Assembly: GCA_017503305.1 (NCBI GenBank) | Contig: JAFVTJ010000090.1 | Coordinates: 1 to 15,280, forward strand | Origin: Clostridia bacterium | GTDB taxonomy: Bacteria; Bacillota_A; Clostridia; Oscillospirales; Acutalibacteraceae | DNA: 15,280 bases | Direction: 5' to 3' | Part shown: in pieces, positions 13,225 through 15,280 of the stretch | Numbering within the stretch: position 1 is the stretch's first letter | How the letters are laid out: every line of letters begins with the position of its first letter | Notes under the pieces: model-generated | Databases searched by the model: none | What the model was told of the DNA's origin: nothing | Seen by the model: the letters and a program-made list of their open reading frames with translations, nothing else | Position numbers and translations under genes: made by a program

Positions 13225-13320
13225 TCACCTTTTATTAAGAAATATTACAAGTGCTACAATTCCGCCTGCAATTACGTTTAATGCGACAAAAGCGGCTAAT
13301 AAAAAGAAAATACTCATCAT
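13225..13320 (-). CDS. 31-residue single-pass membrane peptide between rnfA and rnfB
   Basis: Open frame from ATG 13320 (second ATG at 13317) to TGA 13225. Strong ribosome site TAAAGGAG (13336-13329), overlapping the rnfA stop. The product starts MMSIFFLLAAFVALNVIAGG, is almost wholly hydrophobic for about 26 residues, and ends NKR: a single helix with a positively charged end, resembling small assembly or accessory peptides of membrane complexes. Its TGA lies in the RnfB ribosome site. Gene order rnfA, this gene, rnfB, with overlapping signals, means it is probably translated stoichiometrically with the complex. I know no family. It could merely be a leader peptide controlling rnfB translation. 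Confidence 0.7.
   Translation of the reverse strand: MMSIFFLLAAFVALNVIAGGIVALVIFLNKR
13226..13232 (-). promoter_or_regulatory. Ribosome site of rnfB containing the upstream peptide's stop
   Basis: AAAGGTG 6 bases before ATG 13219. Bases 13225-13227 are also the TGA of the 31-residue gene. This decides the rnfB start and couples the two genes. Confidence 0.75.
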
Positions 13321-13333
13321 TTTAAATTCTCCT

Positions 13334-13948
13334 TTAAGCGAAGAGATTTTCTACAATACCGCCAAAGCCGAAGAATGCTAACGAAATAAAGGAAGCGGCA
13401 ATAAGTGTGGCGGGAAGACCTTTAAAGCTTTCAGGAATTTCGCTTTCTTGTATTTTAGAACGCATACCTGAAAATAGCACCATTGCAAGCAAGAAACCAA
13501 GACCAACACCCAAGGAGTTAACCAAGGCTTCAATGAAGGTGTATTTATTGCCTGCCATTGTGGTTTCGGTCAAGTTATTAAGTGTAACACCTAAAACTGC
13601 ACAGTTGGTGGTAATAAGGGGCAAGTAAACGCCTAAAGCCTTGTGAAGTGATGGAATAAACTTTTTAAGTGCCATTTCAATAAACTGCACTAATGAAGCG
13701 ATAACGAGAATAAATACAATTGTTTGCAAATAGGCGTATTTTTCGCCAAGAATATACATTTGAATGGGCCAGGTAACTGCAGTTGCAAGCACCATTACAA
13801 AGGTAACTGCGATACCCATACCAACAGCGGAATCCAATTTTTTGGAAACACCAAGGAAGGGACAAATACCTAAGAAACGGGTTAAAACGTAGTTATCAAC
13901 CAAAACGGAGGAAAGAAGAATAATAATTAAACCTTTAAAAGCATCCAT
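13334..13948 (-). CDS. rnfA: Rnf complex membrane subunit RnfA
   Basis: 204 residues, six membrane helices. Homologous to RnfE; the pair embeds a [2Fe-2S] cluster in the membrane that carries electrons across it. The cluster cysteines are expected at Cys29 (FLGICPFLG, 25-33) and Cys116 (PLITTNCAVLG, 110-120). Other conserved stretches: DNYVLTRFLG (18-27) and NSLGVGLGFLLA. The rnfE stop and rnfA start abut (TAAATG). AAAGGAGG (13961-13954) lies inside the end of rnfE. Its stop overlaps the ribosome site of the 31-residue gene. Confidence 0.97.
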   Translation of the reverse strand: MDAFKGLIIILLSSVLVDNYVLTRFLGICPFLGVSKKLDSAVGMGIAVTFVMVLATAVTWPIQMYILGEKYAYLQTIVFILVIASLVQFIEMALKKFIPSLHKALGVYLPLITTNCAVLGVTLNNLTETTMAGNKYTFIEALVNSLGVGLGFLLAMVLFSGMRSKIQESEIPESFKGLPATLIAASFISLAFFGFGGIVENLFA

Positions 13949-14635
13949 TTAATTTTCCTCCTTTGCATGTTGTGCTGCTTTGTTACAAAAAGCGGCTGAA
14001 GGGCAGTTTTCACACGAAAATTCCTTCTTTAAAGGCGCTTTGCCGTGGGTGAGCTTGTAAACTAAAGCAATCATTATACCATAAACCAAGAAACCGCCGG
14101 GGGCTTCAACCAAGAAGTTAATCTTGTAGTCGGCCATAAAGGGTATTTCAACACCTGCGAATGCACCGGCACCCAAAACTTCGCGAATAATGGAGATAGA
14201 AAGAAGTGCCAAGGTAAAGCCAATACCCATACCCAAGCCGTCAAGAGCGGATTTGCCAACCGAGTTCTTGTTTGCAAACATTTCGGCACGGCCTAAAATG
14301 ATGCAGTTAACTGTTATTAGCGGTAAGAAAACGCCGAGCATTTCGTAAAGGGTGGGAACGAAGGCGTGAATCAGCATTTGTACTAAGGTAACAAAGCTTG
14401 CAATTACTACAATGTAGCTGGGAATACGCACGCTATCGGGTATTACCTTACGTAAAAGGGAAATAACCATATTCGAGCAAATAAGCACAGCGGTAGCGGC
14501 AAGGCCCATACCAATAGCACTTGTAACGCTTTTGGTAATAGCAAGTGTAGGGCAGGTGCCCAAAACTAAAACGAAAACAGGGTTTTCTAAAAGGATGCCT
14601 TTTAGAAGAATTGATAAATTATTACATTTTTTCAT
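13949..14635 (-). CDS. rnfE: Rnf complex membrane subunit RnfE
   Basis: 228 residues, six helices. Pairs with RnfA to hold the transmembrane [2Fe-2S] cluster: Cys28 (LGTCPTLAI, 26-34) and Cys111 (PLITVNCIILGRAE, 105-118). ENPVFVLVLG (17-26) is also characteristic. After the last helix (about 183-194) comes a 34-residue hydrophilic tail with a Cys motif, FSCENCPSAAFCNKA (206-220): CxxC plus a third Cys at 217. This tail is absent from standard RnfE and may bind a metal or a partner. It starts immediately after the rnfG stop, with AAGGGGTG (14648-14641) as ribosome site. Confidence 0.95.
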   Translation of the reverse strand: MKKCNNLSILLKGILLENPVFVLVLGTCPTLAITKSVTSAIGMGLAATAVLICSNMVISLLRKVIPDSVRIPSYIVVIASFVTLVQMLIHAFVPTLYEMLGVFLPLITVNCIILGRAEMFANKNSVGKSALDGLGMGIGFTLALLSISIIREVLGAGAFAGVEIPFMADYKINFLVEAPGGFLVYGIMIALVYKLTHGKAPLKKEFSCENCPSAAFCNKAAQHAKEEN

Positions 14636-15280
14636 TTAAGACACCCCTTCCAAAATTTTAATAGTGGTAAATACCTTTGAAATAGCGGTTTTGTAACCGT
14701 TGGTGGTTATGGTAGCACCGCTTATAGCATCAATATCCGAATAATTTTCTTCGGTTTTATCTTTAAATTGTGAATAGAACTTTTTATCAGCACAAGCCGA
14801 GCCGATACCGTCGGTTTCCTTTTGACTTAAGGTAACGCAATCGATTATTTTACCATCCTTAGTGGCTGAAACCTGAATCACAATAGGCTCGCCGGATGGA
14901 TTGTAATAAGCGTCGCCGTTAATACCAAAGCCTGCGGCGTTAAGTTTGAACACGTAGTTGCCACTTTTGGTTTTGGTTACTTCCTTAACCTGAGAGGGAA
15001 TATCGGAATATTTGCTTAAATCGATCATAGTTAAACTTGAGTAAGAATTAAAAGCAGTTTTAACGGCTTTTTCAACGGTTTTCTTAACTGAAGCTTCAAC
15101 GTCGGTTAAAACGTTGCCGTCTTTATCGGTTGCTATAAAGCTTTCGCCTATAACACAAACAAAGCCTGTTCTGTTTTGTGCACCGTAAATTGCGTCTACA
15201 CCTTCAATTTCTTCGGTAAGGAAAACGGGTGCAAAGTCGCCCTTGCCTTCGGGAAGAGCGGCGCTTAGGTTATCTTTTAA
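14636..15280 (-). CDS. rnfG: Rnf complex flavoprotein subunit RnfG, 3' part
   Basis: The frame stays open from the stop at 14636 to the right window edge, so the N-terminus with its anchor helix is missing; the ATG at 15028 is internal, not the start. About 215 residues are visible. They include GQNRTGFVCV-type sequence near the edge, NAAGFGINGDAYYNPSGEPIVIQV, KDGKIIDCVTLSQKETDGIG and, near the end, DAISGATITTNGY. The SGAT motif contains the Thr to which ApbE attaches FMN. This extracytoplasmic flavin passes electrons within Rnf. The rnfC and rnfD genes should lie upstream, as in rnfCDGEAB clusters. Confidence 0.93.
   Translation of the reverse strand, partial: LKDNLSAALPEGKGDFAPVFLTEEIEGVDAIYGAQNRTGFVCVIGESFIATDKDGNVLTDVEASVKKTVEKAVKTAFNSYSSLTMIDLSKYSDIPSQVKEVTKTKSGNYVFKLNAAGFGINGDAYYNPSGEPIVIQVSATKDGKIIDCVTLSQKETDGIGSACADKKFYSQFKDKTEENYSDIDAISGATITTNGYKTAISKVFTTIKILEGVS

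Noticed and set aside
13219..13228. GTG start at 13228 for rnfB
   Set aside because: It lies inside the AAAGGTG site before ATG 13219; a start there would have no ribosome site.
15028..15028. ATG 15028 as the rnfG start
   Set aside because: The frame continues without a stop to the window edge, and RnfG needs an N-terminal membrane anchor that would be missing.

Overview
The window looks like the chromosome of an anaerobic, low-GC Clostridia (Oscillospiraceae/Ruminococcaceae-like) bacterium. This rests on AAGGAGG-type ribosome sites, TTG starts, tightly packed operons with ATGA overlaps, a clostridial-type Rnf cluster with NusG-II, Gx-transporter and ApbE partners, and a cysteine-rich protein behind a candidate sporulation-type promoter. 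I see no rRNA, tRNA, CRISPR array or insertion sequence.

Layout. 1-300: 3' end of a TVP38/TMEM64 membrane protein. 394-1038: rpe, convergent with a stand-alone MecA C-terminal-like protein (1025-1360, minus). 1402-1512: a 36-residue membrane peptide. 1561-2388 (minus): a 22-cysteine protein of unknown function. 2521-3938 (plus): azlC-azlD amino-acid exporter genes and a membrane-anchored unknown. 3973-5551 (minus): tsaE-tsaB-rpiB, with two 4-base overlaps, for t6A tRNA modification and pentose phosphate isomerisation. 5681-6817 (plus): a RodA/FtsW-type SEDS glycosyltransferase, convergent with a LytTR response regulator (6819-7520, minus) after a one-base gap.

7564-9473 is the most unusual part. 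The LytTR regulator has Glu instead of Asp at its phosphoacceptor position. It is divergent from a plus-strand trio: an alternative sigma factor, an unexported amidase endolysin with C-terminal peptidoglycan-binding repeats, and an r1t-like holin. The shared intergenic region carries a perfect promoter for the regulator and three imperfect direct repeats, two of them 21 bp apart as expected of LytTR operators. No phage structural or integration genes are present. The arrangement recalls the sigma/holin pairs TcdR/TcdE and UviA/UviB, and I infer a host-controlled lysis or export module. A plus-strand terminator sits in the regulator's 5' leader, so rodA transcripts probably run antisense through the whole regulator gene.

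9479-15280 (all minus) is an Rnf-centred operon, read right to left: rnfG (5' end outside the window), rnfE, rnfA, an unannotated 31-residue membrane peptide gene, rnfB, a NusG-domain-II protein, a Gx transporter, a two-repeat lipoprotein with AGCT motifs where flavinylated proteins have SGAT, then apbE, the flavin transferase that modifies RnfG. Together these couple ferredoxin oxidation to ion transport and probably to extracytoplasmic flavin proteins. rnfC and rnfD are expected just beyond the right edge.
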